Assembly: GCF_034190915.1 (NCBI RefSeq) | Contig: NW_026947506.1 | Coordinates: 30,385,248-30,449,247 of the forward strand | Direction of reading: 5' to 3' | Source of the DNA: Cavia porcellus | Lineage: Eukaryota > Chordata > Mammalia > Rodentia > Caviidae | DNA: 64,000 bases | Shown: positions 1 to 12,359 of the stretch, one piece after another | Numbering within the stretch: the first letter of the stretch is position 1 | How the letters are laid out: every line of letters begins with the position of its first letter | Position numbers and translations under genes: made by a program | Notes under the pieces: generated by a model | The model's input: only the letters and a program-made list of their open reading frames with translations | What the model was told of the DNA's origin: nothing | The model's database searches: none

Positions 1-1955
1 CCATTTAGTATGATGCTGGCTGTTGGTTTGTCATAAATGGCCTTTATTATATTGAGGTAAAGACCATTTATTCCAATTTTCTGTAAAGTTCTTATCATGA
101 ATAAGTGTTGGACCTTATCGAAGGCTTTTTCTGCATCTATAGAGATGATCATGTGATTCTTATTTTTGGCTTTATTGATATGGTGGATTACATTTATTGA
201 TTTGCGTATGTTGAACCATCCTTGCATTCCTGGGATGAATCCCACTTGGTCATGGTGTATAATCTTCTTGATGATTTGCTGGATCCTATTTGCCAATATT
301 TTATTGAGGATTTTTGCATCTGTGTTCATTAGGGAGATCGGTCTATAGTTCTCTTTTATAGTTGGGTCTTTCTCAGGTTTTGGTACTAGAGTAATATTTG
401 CTTCCAGGAATGACTTAGGAAGGATTGCTTCCCTTTCAATTTCATTGAATAGTTTGAGGAGTGTCGGCATTAGGTCTTCTTTATATTTCTTGTAGAATTC
501 TGCAGTGAATCCATCTGGGCCTGGGCTCTTCTTGGTGGGCAAGGACCCAATTACATTCTCAATTTCATTAGCAGAGATTGGGTTATTCAACAGTTTTATA
601 TCCTCTTGATCTAGCTTTGGTATTTCATATGCTTCTAAGAATCTGTCTATTTCTTCTGTGTTATCAAACTTTTGAGAGTAGAGGTTTTCGAAATAGGTGT
701 TGATGATCCTCTGTATTTCTATTGGGTCTGTAGTGATTTCTCCTTTTTCATTTCTTATTGCATGAATTTGAGCTTTTTCTTTCCTTTTTTAAATAAGGTT
801 GGCTAGGGGCTTATCGATTTTATTTATTCTTTCAAAGAACCAACTCTTTGATTCATTGATTCTTTGGATTGTTTTCTTAGTCTCTATTGCATTGATTTCT
901 GCTCTGATTTTTATAATTTCCTTTCTTCTTTTGGCTTTGGGCTTGACTTGCTCTTCTTTTTCTAGCTGTTTGAGGTGTAGCATCAAGTTATTTATTTGTA
1001 TTCGTTCTGTTTTCCTGATGTGGGAACTCAGTGCAATAAATTTTCCTCTCAGAACGGCTTTCATTGCATCCCACAGATTCCAGTAAGTTGTATCTGCATT
1101 TTCATTTTCTTTTAGGTATTGTTTAATTTCTTCTTTAATTTCTTCTGTGACCCACTGATTACTCAAGAGTGTGTTATTTAGTTTCCATGTGTTTGCGGAA
1201 TTTTTGCAGTATCCTTTGTCATTAATTTCTAATTTCAGAGCGCTATGATCCGATAATATGCAAGGGATGATTTCAACTCTTTTGCATTTGCTTAAATATA
1301 TTCTGTGAGCTAATATATGATCTATTTTAGAAAATGATCCATGTACTGCTGAGAAGAATGTGTATTCTGATGTTGTTGGGTGGAACATTCTGTATATGTC
1401 TATCAAACCCATTTGTTCACAGGTGTGATTCAGTTCTGTTATTTCTTTGCTCATTTTCTGTCTGGTTGATCTGTCCCTTGGTGTCAGTGGTGTATTAAGG
1501 TCTCCTGTTACAATTGTGTTACTGATAATTTGAGTTTTCATTTCTGTTAATAATTGTTTTATATAACTGGGTGCTCTGGAGTTTGGTGCGTATATATTTA
1601 AGATAGTTATCTCTTCCTCTTGGAGTTTTCCCCTTACGAGTATGTAGTGACCTTCTTTGTCCTTTATGGTCATTGTTGGTTTAAAGTTCACGTTGTCTGC
1701 AAACAGAATGGCTACTCCTGCCTTTTTTTGGATTCCTGCTGCATGAAGAATTGTTTTCCATCCTTTGACTTTCAGTCTGTGAGTATCTTTCTGGGTTAGA
1801 TGGGTTTCCTGTAAACAGCATATGGTTGGATTTTGTTTCTTGATCCATTCTGCTAGTCTGTTTCTTTTGATTGGTGCATTGAGACCATTTACATTAATGG
1901 TTATTACTGTTAAATGCTGGTTAATTGTAGGAATGTTATCTCTCTGCTGTTGCAT
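1..1955 (-). pseudogene. LINE-1 ORF2: endonuclease plus start of reverse transcriptase, one nonsense codon
   Basis: ORF2p is the L1 enzyme that nicks target DNA and reverse-transcribes L1 RNA. The start ATG is at 1955, 19 bp after the ORF1 stop. The APE-type endonuclease signatures are all present in order: NVNGLNAP near residue 21, the catalytic glutamate in CLQETH (about residue 50), NIYAPN, GDLN, SKIDH and SDHSALK. Codon 389 is TAA (789-791), just after the endonuclease domain. The same frame then stays open to position 1 and carries recognisable RT-region sequence ([31 protein letters not shown]); I checked the frame at several points and found no shift. The RT catalytic FADD box, the rest of RT and the C-terminal cysteine region lie outside the window. 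The visible copy would yield only an endonuclease-length product of 388 residues. Confidence 0.95.
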
Positions 1956-1974
1956 CTTTATCTTTCGGTTCTGT

Positions 1975-3027
1975 TTAATTATTTGCTTTGCTTAGTGGTT
2001 TTTTCCTTTGTGTATCTAAACTGTCTTTCAATATTTTTTGCAGGGTTGGTTTGGTGTTCATGAAGTTCTTCATCTGTTCTTTGTCATGGAAGTATCGTAT
2101 TGCACCATCTATTTTGAATGATAGTTTTGCAGGATATATCAGTCTTGGTTGGAAATCATTTTGCTTTAGGATCTGGAATACTTCACTCCATGCTCTTCTT
2201 GACTTTATCGTTTGTGCTGAGAAGTCTGCTGTGATTCTGATAGGTTTTCCTTTATAAGTGATTTGTCTTTTCTCTCTGACAGCTTTTAATAATCTATTCT
2301 TGTGTTGGATTTCTGGGATGGTGATTATTATATGTCTGGGTGTAGTTTTATTTTGGTTATGACTGTTTGGAGTTCTATATGCTTCACTGATCCTGATGTC
2401 AGTTTCTGATCTCATGCTTGGGAAATTTTCAGCTATTACTTCTCTAAATATCCTCCTGACATCCTTCATGTTGTCTCCCTCTCTTTCATTAATCCCTATC
2501 ATTCTTATGTTATTCTTCTTTGCATCGTCTTGCAGTTGTTGAATTGTTGTTTCCTGGTTCCTTGTTATTTTCAAAAGATCTTTCCTTTCCTGTTCACTAG
2601 CTGCAATGCTGTCTTCAAGGTCTGAAATTCTATCTTCACTTTCATTAAGGCGGTTTTTACAACTTTCAGTGGAGTTTTTTATTTCCTGTATATCTCTGTG
2701 CATCTGCATTATGTATTCTGTTTGTTTCTTATATTGCTCGTCTAGGGATTCTATCTTTTTGTTTAGTTCCTCCAATTTTTTATCTGTGTTTTCTTTAGAT
2801 ATATTTAGAGTCTCTTTCATTTCTTTTATTATTTCTTCTTTTATCTGGGAGATTATTTCGAGTTTGAATTTCTTTAAAGCTTCCTGGAGTTGCTTGTCAA
2901 TTTCAGTGGCTATTGTATCCAATATATGAGGTGGATGGGATATATTTTCTTCTATATACATCGCTCCTAGGGTTTCTTGAGATGGGCTGGAGGTTTGAGG
3001 TTGTAATTTGGTCTTTCGTTTTGTCAT
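1975..3027 (-). CDS. LINE-1 ORF1 protein, apparently intact (350 aa)
   Basis: ORF1p is the trimeric RNA-binding chaperone that coats L1 RNA. The frame is complete from ATG at 3027 to a stop at 1975, 350 residues, in the normal size range for mammalian ORF1p. A basic N-terminus is followed by a long heptad-rich coiled coil (about residues 30-170, rich in K, E, L, I, N), then the RRM region (about 172-265, starting near [13 protein letters not shown] and including [10 protein letters not shown]) and a C-terminal domain (about 265-335, with [16 protein letters not shown] and [11 protein letters not shown]). No frameshift or stop interrupts it. It lies directly upstream of ORF2 with a 19-bp gap. 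Whether it is expressed cannot be told from sequence. Confidence 0.96.
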   Translation of the reverse strand: MTKRKTKLQPQTSSPSQETLGAMYIEENISHPPHILDTIATEIDKQLQEALKKFKLEIISQIKEEIIKEMKETLNISKENTDKKLEELNKKIESLDEQYKKQTEYIMQMHRDIQEIKNSTESCKNRLNESEDRISDLEDSIAASEQERKDLLKITRNQETTIQQLQDDAKKNNIRMIGINEREGDNMKDVRRIFREVIAENFPSMRSETDIRISEAYRTPNSHNQNKTTPRHIIITIPEIQHKNRLLKAVREKRQITYKGKPIRITADFSAQTIKSRRAWSEVFQILKQNDFQPRLIYPAKLSFKIDGAIRYFHDKEQMKNFMNTKPTLQKILKDSLDTQRKKPLSKANN

Positions 3028-3950
3028 TTTCCTATATTTCTGTGTTTCAAGTGTTATTTGAAAGCTTCCTCAGGATCTGTTGAAAATCCCATTCTATGTT
3101 TGGAGCTACTGAGACTCTGGCGTCGCGCTACTCCAAGCCATTAGGCCTACAGAACCAGTGGCCCTCCTCTGCCTGCTCAGAACTCCACAGTTCCAGACAA
3201 GCTGGGCCTCAGGGACACTGTGCGCCCACCTGCCCCTTGGAAGCTCCACAGTTCTTCAATCGCAGCCGGGTTAGGGTACTCACCACAGGCCGCAGTGCTT
3301 CAGGAACCTGTGGACCCTCCCTGGTTGCAGAGATATCCAGAGTCCTCCAGACACGCAGAGAGGCCAGTGAGGGCACCCCAGATCTGCCCAGCTCCTCCTC
3401 TGCAGACCTATGGCCAGGCGCGGCAGCTAAACAGGCTGGGCTAGCTGGTAGTGTGGGCCTGCCCACCTATTGGGAGCTCAGCAGGTCTCCAAATGAAGCC
3501 GGGAATGGGGAGGCTGATGTGGAAGCCTCAAACCCACCTCTCTCCTTCACTGCACCTGGAAGCCTGAGGGAACTCCAGCAGTCTGGGCGCAGATATCCAG
3601 AGTCCTCCAGACACGCAGAGAGGCCAGTGAGGGCACCCCAGATCTGCCCAGCTCCTCCTCTGCAGACCTATGGCCAGGCGCAGCAGCTAAACAGGCTGGG
3701 CTAGGCTGGTAGTGTGGGCCAGCCCACCTATCGGGAGCTCAGCAGGTCTCCAAATGAAGCCGGGAATGGGGAGGCTGATGTGGAAGCCTCAAACCCACCT
3801 CTCTCCTTCACTGCACCTGGAAGCCTGAGGGAACTCCAGCAGTCTGGGTGCAGAAATCCAGAGTCCTCCAGACACGCAGAGAGGCCAGTGAGGGCACCCC
3901 AGATCTGCCCAGCTCCTCCTCTGTAGGCCTATGGCCAGGCGCGGCCCAGC
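3028..3950 (-). promoter_or_regulatory. LINE-1 5' UTR/internal promoter region
   Basis: This GC-rich stretch lies directly upstream of ORF1 and is the expected L1 5' UTR. It contains a non-repeated tether next to ORF1 (about 3028-3330) followed by tandem monomers. In L1 elements monomers of this kind drive transcription. No expression evidence is available here, and the several + strand frames inside it are by-products of the repeats. Confidence 0.85.
3331..3945 (-). repeat. L1 5' UTR tandem monomers, period 260-261 bp
   Basis: The string agatatccagagtcctccag begins at 3331 and again at 3591, and a one-base variant begins at 3852. Two full monomers (260 and 261 bp) are followed by a third, partial one of roughly 95 bp that ends near 3945 at ggccaggcgcgg. 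The copies differ at only a few positions. The partial outermost monomer is the usual 5' end of a monomer-type L1. Confidence 0.92.
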
Positions 3951-4261
3951 CTCTGATTTTTAATCACAGCTAACATACAGTTTAGTGGCTACTTACAAGA
4001 GCTAGTGGCATTCATGAAAGCAAAACTGTCTAGTTTCTGTAATTTCAGCATGATCTCCCCTTGTGCTTGTCCTATAAAACCTGCATTTTTCAGGTGTTGA
4101 TTTTTGGCTACTTCCAGGTTAAATGGAATGCAGAGACAAAATGCCTCACAAACTGTTTTGCACAATTGATTGTGCTTTGTGCTGGTTTTTGGAGTAGCTC
4201 TGTAGTTTGTTGTATATTTCTAGCTTTTTTTTGCCTTCAAGCTTTCAATGAGGGCTTTTAA
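3951..4261. other. Flank between two retroposons, nothing recognised
   Basis: AT-rich sequence between the 5' end of the L1 and the A/T-rich end of the next element. I see no gene, SINE or clear repeat here. Confidence 0.4.
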
Positions 4262-5700
4262 AAAATTTTATTTAAGGAGAAAAAAGAAAAAGAAAAACAG
4301 AAAAAGGGTACAAATTATACAGAATTTCAGAAAAAATACAGTAGGAAATCACTAGTTAATTACATATTGTCATCTTAGAAATAGTGGTTCAAGTTACAAA
4401 ATTAAAGCATATAGAGGGGACTTTCAAACAATGAGACTGCAAACAGTTTTGTTCAATGATCCAACAAAACTCAGTAATATGGTTATCTATCTTATACACT
4501 TAAATATATATGCAGTTATAACCTTTAGAGCACTTTCTTTTCCTTTCTTTTGTACAATGACAATTACACATTTTGGGTTTTATTACTCCCACAGTTCTTA
4601 TTACTTTTTTTTTGAAGAAAGTAAAACCAAATGTGACATAACAGGACAGAGTCAGTCAAATCAAAAGGATGGACATAATGTAAAAACAAAATACACAGTG
4701 ATCCACAATGGTTACCACTCTGCCTCTTGCTATCTTAAAAAGAATTGCCTATAACATCAGTTATAATAAAATTGAACAAAAGGGTAAAGAACAAGACCAA
4801 TAAAACCAAAACATTGGAGACATTACAGGACTTCAAAAGAAGATAATAGTCAACCAGAATGGGCGTCATAATGAATCTTATTGTCTTCATAGTTGTTGCC
4901 TATACTTTCGAACTTGTTACTATCAAGCATAACAGAATAGAGGAAAATCAGTCAAAACAAGATGGTGAGAGCAATACAGGGTTTCAAATCAAGTTAATAG
5001 GAAATTAATGTGGGTTACTATAATATATCCTGCTATTTTTATTTATTTTTCCCTTAATTAAAAGGATAAAAATGAAAAAGTATATAATAAAAAGGAGATT
5101 GAGATAAAAAAGAGGGCATAACAACAAAACAGCGCAGGTCAAAACATAGCCATTTAAGCAAAATAGTGTTTTACCACAAGATAATCTCGACATAAAAGTA
5201 GTTACCATAGTGTCTCTTCCCTTAAAATCTTTGGGTATAACTTCATATACTGTAGCATCAAACATATCAAGATAATGTAAAACCATTCAAGAGAATGACA
5301 GTATTACAGGGTATTTAGAATCAACTAATAGAAAATGAACAATGGTTTCTGTATAATCTCCTTGTCTATAAAAGTTTTTGTTTATATTATCACATATAAT
5401 AAAATCCAATAAGATACAACAGCTATTTTGGAGAAAATAAGACATCATAATAGGTAGTGCTGATTTAATATCCTCTTGTTTTGAAGTCCTATCAAGCTTT
5501 TGTTCTTCTGTCTCCATCGGCTTTTTGATATTTTATTGCACAATCCATTATCATTACAACATTTGGGCCCCAATTGGTTTTAACCTCAGGGAAAAGGCTT
5601 TGAGCACATGCTTGGACACTCATGACTACTGTGGGGACATGGTTCTTTAAACAGCATAGGTCTGCTGAGTCACTCTCCTCAGTATTGAATAGCATCAGGA
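4262..5700 (-). mobile_element. Truncated copy of the A-rich retroposon 3' region (HAL1-like tail family)
   Basis: On the minus strand the element ends with AATAAA followed by an A-rich tail (read here as ttttatttaagg at the left edge). It is colinear by eye with 9293-10530: the same succession of segments such as atcactagtt, catcttagaaatag, gtgactgcaaacag-like and tatcaagcata occurs in the same order. No ORF1 or ORF2 sequence is present, so it is a 5'-truncated copy. The right boundary is approximate. Frames predicted inside it are not conserved between copies. Confidence 0.75.
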
Positions 5701-7785
5701 GAAGCTGTTTACAATGTGCTCTATTTGGGTTGTGAGTTGGGAAGATGGATTGCGTTCAGTTTATGAATGTGAGCAGTTTCTCCTATAGGAAGGAGGAGGA
5801 GGATGCTTCTACCTGAGAAGATCAGTGATTAAAAAAGGCTTGTAAATCAAGGCTCACTGTCCTCCTTGCATTTGACTTTCTATTTCAGAATAAACAGGTG
5901 AGCTGGTGTCTCACAGGGGCATCCATACAGTCCAATTGAAGATGGCTGGCTTTATCTTCCAGCTGATCATTAGAGCATTATTTTTTTTCCTAGGTTGGTG
6001 TTCTGTTTTCTCTTCCTGGGGTGGACATCATAGACTCTCAGTTTTCTGACCTGAATACTCACATGTAGGCACTGGTAGAGGGGGGTAAGCGGGGTGTAAT
6101 GAGGAAGTCATCCCATCTCCTCTGGTTGCTCCTGTAGGACTGGTCTTTCTTGAGTCCTGTGTTAATTTGTTTTAATTCACTGATACGGGTGGAGTGGGTT
6201 TTATTTGTTTCATTCTGGATGCAGCTTGAAACACAAGGGTTTTGTAATATGTTGCCGGAAAGAGTTGAAGCCACCCTGGCTGATAGTGACCACATTCACA
6301 CATGAGCCAATGCAGGGAACTTGTTCTGGATGTGCTATCTGCTGTCTTCCATTTTTAATTGGTATTTGTTACATTCTTCCAATTGTTCCCTTATGTACTG
6401 TCCTCCTTGGCAGGCCACTGACATTAAAAGCCAATCAACTTAATAAAGAGTTCTCAGCCTCTGGGAGCTTTCCTTTCCCCTGTATTCTCTGGTATAATCT
6501 TCCGTAAAGTAATTTAGGACACCTTTCTAATGGTGCCAGTTTTGACGCTTCTCTTTTTACCTCCACCAAGTGTGACACTTTATTCTCAGAGTTATTATAA
6601 ACCTTTTACAACAAACTTGGTTTTGACGTTAAAGTTTCCCTTTTCTTCTTCTCGGGAAGTTACTTTTACATCTGATTGACTGCCAATAGACTGTTAAGTA
6701 ACCTTGAATCAGTTTTCTTATCTTAAAACAAAAAATAGAGAAAAGAGCAAGTTAACCTTGTAATAGCAACTGAGGAATTTGCAGTGTGCAAAAAAATGAT
6801 TTAAAACACCCCAGTTAATCAACTTAAATTAGGAACCAAAAGTACATGTATCAGTTAGTTGAAATGTGCAATTTGATTTTGCCTGTACAAGACCTTCCTT
6901 AGGATGGGCAGGACTTTGGCCAATCAGCCCCAGGCTCGAGTTGTTTCTTACATTGTTTCACTTAGCACTTGCTTTAAAATGACAAGATGGTGTGTGCTTT
7001 GTCCCTGCAGTCTCACCAGGGGCAGCTGGCCTGAGTCTCATGGCCTTATGCTTTTGTTTTAGTCCAGCAGTTGAACCAGCTTGTTGCCAAGTCATGTTTT
7101 AGTCTTGGTCCCCAGGCCAGGCCAGGTGACCTCAGAGTCACATACTTCATTTTTCTTACTCACTCACAATTATATACTTCTCTCATACTCTGTGGACTCA
7201 CATACACTTTATTTCACTCACACACACATTGTATACCTCCTTTGCCAGTTGTTTTAAGCGAGGTGTCAGATTCCTAAGCCTCTGGCAGTGTGGGCCACTC
7301 TCACAGTTCCCACACTCCCTGCTTGCTGCAGGCCATACCAGCCGCATGTGCAGTCGTCCTCCTGGCCACCTACTTCCACATTCCACTGGACTTAGTCCTG
7401 ATCAGTCTGACCTCCAAGGCTGTCCCACATCCCCAACTTCACTTGAGCCAATTCTCCTTGCAGGCCACTGTTGCTCAGAAATGCTCTTGCAGTCTGATTT
7501 TAATCCAGGTCACAATACTAGGTACTTCCCAGGTATTCATGCTCCCATTCTTTCCTAAAGAGATGGATTTTGGTTCTCGTGGGAACACTTACCTATCACA
7601 GCCCTGTGGTCTGTTGCTCCAGAGTTGTCCTGAATCCTGTTAGGCTTATTTGTGCTGACAGGGGAAGGATATGGGCTGTGAGAGGGTCAATTTCCTATGT
7701 GAGATGAAATTTCATCAGTACCACCAGGCATCTCAGCTCTGCAAGGAAAGGACAAAGCAAATCTGTTGTCCCCTGTCCCTTTGTG
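5701..7785. other. Unassigned non-coding sequence
   Basis: About 2.1 kb with no reading frame longer than about 120 codons and no repeat I can name. A few stretches (for example tgaatgtgagcagtttctcc near 5765) look like single units of the array downstream. It probably contains old, decayed repeats. Confidence 0.4.
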
Positions 7786-7789
7786 TTTG

Positions 7790-8075
7790 CCAGACACATT
7801 GTGAGATTTAAGACACAAGAGAGACCAATAGGGAAAAATCAGAATTCTTTACTTCTAAGTGTACAGTGGTTTAGCTGATGAATCCAAAAGGACAGAGGAC
7901 AGGTTTTAGCTTTTAAACATTTGGTTAATGGGTCTGGTTTTCAGCATGGAACTTGTGGACAAGCCAAAGGAGAACAAAGACAGGTTGTCAAGCTGAGACA
8001 GTTTTGTTCTTGGTGGCCCTCCTCTGATGTAACAGAAAACTATGAGAACAAAAGGTTATAAAATGTCACTTTAGA
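7790..8075. repeat. LTR-like segment shared with the ERV edge at 36990-37265
   Basis: About 280 bp here match the left edge of the antisense retrovirus block: gggatttaaga / ggacagaggacagg / tttggt / tggaacttgt / agacaggc-like / ttcttggtgg / ttataaaat occur in the same order in both. The most economical reading is a second, isolated copy of the same LTR (solo or truncated). The exact ends, and the TG/CA termini, could not be fixed. Confidence 0.5.
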
Positions 8076-8404
8076 GCCAAAAGTTAGGACTTCAGTCAAG
8101 AGCAGGTATGAGCATAGTCAAATAATATATTACCACACGATGAGATAAGACACAGCACCAAAGCATCTGGCATGAGATGGAGCTCTGGGGAGGCAGGAGA
8201 GAAAAAGACACACCACACACTGTGTCTCAGTTTATTAAGTACTGTGTTCAAATGAAAGTGACTGGGGGGACATCAGGCCTGTGTGGGTGTGTGGGAAACA
8301 GCCTGGGCTAGAGCCAGGGAAGGGTCCTTTTGGGGTGTGTGTTGAATTAAATCTATATACTTTGTCAGAAAAATAATCAACTTCCCTGCAGGAAGGCACA
8401 CAAG

Positions 8405-8620
8405 CCAGGGTGATTCAGCAATCACATGTATTTCACTGGCTCTCACCACTTTTCATCCTTTCCCTTAACTGTCTTGACTGTCTCACATGTGTGTGGACAC
8501 CTCTACGATATAGATGTCATCTGATCACCCATGTCCTGACAACCTCAGGTGTATGTGAAGTCCTGTACATGGGAGCAGACCCACCAAAGGTTTATTCGAA
8601 ATTTTATGGGTAAAAGGAAA
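8405..8620 (+). repeat. Degenerate outlying units of the minisatellite-like array
   Basis: The stretch contains atgtcctgacaacctcagg near 8530 followed by a TGTGAAGTCCTGTACATGG-like segment and gagcagac, the same order as in the main arrays. It marks the left fringe of array A. Confidence 0.55.
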
Positions 8621-8659
8621 AGGGAAGAACTAGCTCTGAAATGCAAATAGGAAAAACTG

Positions 8660-8673
8660 AGAGATAGAGAGAT

Positions 8674-8718
<45 letters not shown>

Positions 8719-8721
8719 GAA
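8660..8721. repeat. (GATA/GAGA/GACA)n microsatellite
   Basis: A run of gatagagag, then pure GA dinucleotides, then about ten CAGA tetranucleotides. Simple compound microsatellite. Confidence 0.95.
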
Positions 8722-9055
8722 AATAACAAGAAAGGTACCGGTCTTTGGTCTTTTCAGTCCTAGGATGGGCTGTCAAGGGAGGTCACAAGAGCAAACTACA
8801 CATGGTTTCTTATCTCTCTTATATCATCCAGATTTCATAGGAGCTTGTAAGAAGTTACTGAGAATTATCTGGCACTATGCTGGGATCTTCACATTAAGAC
8901 TTCTAAAAACTTCTCCAGCTTGCTGTGGAATCTTGCGATTGACAGGTCCTGCTTATTTCCATGCCCTATCTCCTATGTTCTTCCAAGCAACATTTTCCAT
9001 GCCCTATGTCCTATGTGACTATGATGTGACAATGTAAGCTTATATATAGGGAGTG
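8722..9055. other. Unassigned spacer
   Basis: No named repeat or gene is visible. A short local repeat (ccatgccctatctcctatg / ccatgccctatgtcctatg near 8957 and 8999) is present. Confidence 0.4.
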
Positions 9056-9292
9056 GGTGCAAAGTCTATCACATACACACACACTGACCAACTCAGACAT
9101 GTGAAGTACCTATAGGCGAATGTGAGCAGAACTGGCTCGTCCTACACACCTCAATCCTGAGCAGAACTCCTCTATATGGATGTGAGTAGAACATATTTCT
9201 CTTCACCTTCTCAGGTATGTAGATTTATTGCTCAGAAGGAGGATGTGGATAGGGCCTTTCAGATCATGACAGCTGAAGCTGTTTGGGGAGCC
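9056..9292 (+). repeat. Left end of array A, upstream of the HAL1-like insertion
   Basis: Several degenerate units occur (tgtgagcagaactgg, atgtgagtagaacat, cttctcaggtatgtag). The array stops at tttggggagcc (9282-9292) and resumes at 13375 after the inserted LINE, so 9056-9292 and 13375 onward were once continuous. Confidence 0.75.
9282..9292. repeat. Left target-site duplication of the HAL1-like element
   Basis: tttggggagcc here pairs with tttggagagcc at 13364-13374 (one mismatch in 11), on either side of the element and with array sequence outside both copies. Confidence 0.7.
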
Positions 9293-10950
9293 TTTTTTTA
9301 TTTAAAGAGAAAAAAAACCCCAAAACAAAACAGAAAAAAGGGTAGAAATAATACAGAATTTCAGAAAAATAAAGTGAGAAATCACTAGTTGATAAGTTAC
9401 ACATTGTCATCTTAGAAATAGTTATTCAAGTTACAAAATTAAAGCATACAAAGTGACATTCAAATAATGACACTGCAAACAGTTCTGCTCAATGATCCAA
9501 CAAAAACTTAGTAATATTGTTATCAGTCCTACACACTTGTTTTTTATCTTAAAGAGGGTAGGATTAAACATAACAAAACAGTTCATAAAGAAACAATTTA
9601 AAGAAATACAGATTTCAAAGCAAGTCCACTGGATATCTTCACTATCTATTTTATAGTCTTTAGTTTTCTTCCAAATAGTTGTCCCCATCTTCACACACAT
9701 TAAATATATACTGAACATTATATAACTAATCAAATCATTACAGGATGATGAAGGCTTTTTAGGTCTTCAAGACCTGACTTTGGGGAAGTCAATAATGACT
9801 ACCATAATGTCTCTCATTCTCTTTGTAGTGGCTGTCTTTATTTTTACGTATGCTGAAATTGAACATAAGAGACTAGACTAATATCACTCTGAACAGTGAA
9901 TAATAGTATTGCTAGATTTTATATTATAATGCTACAGAATTAGCATTGGGTTTCTTAGTGTCTCTTGTTCTTCAGAGTATCTGTTCATTACATCGTGTAT
10001 TATATAATCTGTTCCCATAAATAGTTTAGAAATTCTTCCCATGTATGAATCTCTACATGCATATATATCCTTTCTATATTATAGGGAAAAACAGATCAAA
10101 ACAAGACAACAAAACAAATTCCTAGAAAAACATGAAATGAAAAAGACCACAATATTAGGTGATCTACAGTAGTTACAATGCTTTCTCTTATTTTCAATAG
10201 AATTGTCCACATCATCAGGCATTATATAGTTAAGCATAGCATTACATAGCTATTTTTATAAAAACACAACTTCGAAGACATTGTAGGACTTTAAAGCAGT
10301 TAGTAATCAAAACCGGAATGGATATCTTTTACATCTTGTCATCTTCAGAGTAGTTGCCTCTACTCTTAGACTTGATATTATCAAGCATACCAAATTTGAA
10401 TAAAATTAGTCAAGGCAAAATAGCAGTCTAACAAACCAGCTTCAAATAAGATTAATCATAGTAAGATAATGTAAGTAATACAGAGTTTCAGTTTAAGTTA
10501 TACCATGGTATAACCTGCTATTTTTGGATGAGCTGTCTGTGCCCTCAAATCTGAGTAGACAGACAAAATAAAATCAAACTAAACAAAGATAAGACTATTG
10601 TGACTTTTAAATCCTGATACACTATTAACAATGTCCTCTGCCTTTCTTTTTTAGACAATCCCTCCCCTTTCCCTTTATCAGGGTGCTTTGTATATTTTGG
10701 GTCCCACTAGCTCCTGTAGTTTTTAGATTAGGGGGCCAACCTGTTATCTATCTAAGTGCTGCTGAACGTTTTTACTCCTGAGCTTGATCTTGAGCTGTAC
10801 TCCTTTACTTACTAAAGTCACAAGGTTTTCCTTCCTCCCAGCTGTGTAGTTCTACACTGCCCAAAAGTGTCATAACTTTCCAATCTAGCTGCAGCTGCTG
10901 GATGAGTTATCCCTATTTTGCTCTGGTTTCCTGTCACATATAGCATTGTT
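9293..10950 (-). repeat. 3' region of the HAL1-like element, internally repetitive
   Basis: This long A-rich non-coding 3' region has degenerate internal repeats of roughly 120-150 bp. Each contains a version of gtctct..ttc..agtagttgtcc followed by catgtatatt-like and caaaacaaaac-like segments (for example near 9660, 9810, 9960 and 10340). Truncated copies of it occur at 4262, 25711, 30865 and 34245. Confidence 0.7.
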
Positions 10951-11229
10951 TTCTCATCTTTGACTCTGAGTTTATTAACCCTCTTTCAGGTTGGGTGTAT
11001 TTCCTATTCAGAGCACCTCGATGGATCTTGCGTCCTAATCTATTCTGCCTGTGTTTCTTTTTTGTTAGTGTATCAAGGCTATCTATATTAAAATTATAGC
11101 TTACTGTCTCTGCCTCATCTCTGCTATTCTATTCCTCTGCTATAATTTATCCACTTTACTCCTTTATTCCACTGTCTTCCCTGTTCATTGAGGCCTCTCT
11201 GACACTGTTGCTAGAATCCTGGTGTTTTT

Positions 11230-12359
11230 TCCTCTCTCTCTCTGGAATATCCTTCAGTATTTTTTGTAGGGTTAAGTTGGTGGCCATGAACTCCCACAGT
11301 TCCTCTTTGTCTTGGAAATATCTTGTTTCTCCATTAATTTTGAGAGAGAGTTTTTCTGGTTACATCAGTCTTGCTTGGAGGTTTTTTTCTTTCAGGGCTT
11401 GGACTATTTCCCCCCAGGCTCTTCTCAATTTGAGAGTTTGTGTTGATAAGTCTGTGTTATTTTGATAATTTTTCCTTTGTAGGTAATCTGCTTCTTTTTT
11501 CTGGCTGCTTTTAATATTCTGTTCTTGTGGTGGATTTCTGGAATCTTGATTATTATATGTCTGGGTGTAGATCTGTTTTTGTTGTAGGTGGCTGGAGTTC
11601 TGTATGCTTCATTTATCTGGATATCATTTCTTTTTCCTATGCTTGGGAAGTTGTCCTTAATTATATCTGTGAATAGTCTTTGTAGTTCATTTGTGGTTAC
11701 TCCTGCTTCTTCGCTCACATTTTTTATTCTTATGTTATAAGTTCTCTTGTTGTCTTCTAGCCTTTGAATTGTTTCTTCCTGGTACCTTGTTATTTTTAAG
11801 AGATCTTTTCTTTCATGATCACACATCATAAATCTCTCTTCAAGTTTTGAAAGGCTAACTTTAGTTTCTGTCAAGGCATTTTGTCAGTTTTCAATGGAGT
11901 TTTTAGTTTCCTGGTAATCTCTTTGGATTTTTGTTTATATTCCTCATCAAAGGTTTCCCTTCCTTTTGAGTTCTTCTGTTCTTCATCTGTGTTTTCTTGG
12001 AAAGGGCTTATAATTTCTTTAATTAATCTTTTTATATCTTGCCTCACTTGGATCAGAAATACAATTTTAAATTCGTCTATGAGGTCATGAAGGTATTTCT
12101 TTATATCCGCTGATGCTGTGTCTAATATTGCATGACTGCTGCACTGGTTCACTTCTGTATTTACCTCTCCTGGGCTTATTTTCCCAGGGACAGTAGCTGG
12201 AGGTTTTTTAAAATTGCTATCTCTTGTCATGTTTCTGGTTTCTTTCAGACAGCTGTGTCCTGGGGGTCTCTGACCCTCTCCATATTGCTTAGGGTCTTTC
12301 CAAAGCATGCTGACTGGGGTTTTGCTGCCCTCCCAATTTTGCTGTAATTTGAGGTACAC
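11230..12359 (-). pseudogene. L1-type ORF1 of the HAL1-like element, frameshifted
   Basis: Two adjacent minus-strand frames (12359-11871 and 11874-11425) together cover a coiled-coil region and the RRM. The second has NIRIKNVSEEAG, AYRTPATYNKNRSTPRHII and KIPEIHHKNRILKAA, which parallel the intact ORF1 at 1975-3027. A frameshift separates the frames near 11870. Another near 11450 moves the C-terminal domain (RRAWGEIVQAL, LQKILKD) into a third frame, which also carries a stop. The protein is not producible as it stands. The divergence from the intact L1 ORF1 shows a different, older lineage. Confidence 0.9.

Larger units (their letters stand above)
1..3950 (-). mobile_element. LINE-1 element, 5' part (3' part lies outside the window)
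   Basis: On the minus strand the order is 5' UTR with tandem monomers (about 3950 down to 3028), ORF1 (3027-1975), a 19-bp spacer, then ORF2 from 1955 running off the window edge. This is the standard L1 layout. ORF1 is uninterrupted and ORF2 shows one nonsense codon in the visible part, so the copy is young relative to the decayed elements elsewhere in the window. The 3' UTR, poly-A and target-site duplication cannot be examined because the element leaves the window at position 1. Confidence 0.96.

Noticed and set aside
3096..3704. 202-codon + strand frame over the L1 5' UTR
   Set aside because: It is antisense to the L1 and its internal repetition follows the 260-bp monomers. Open frames of this sort arise from monomer composition.
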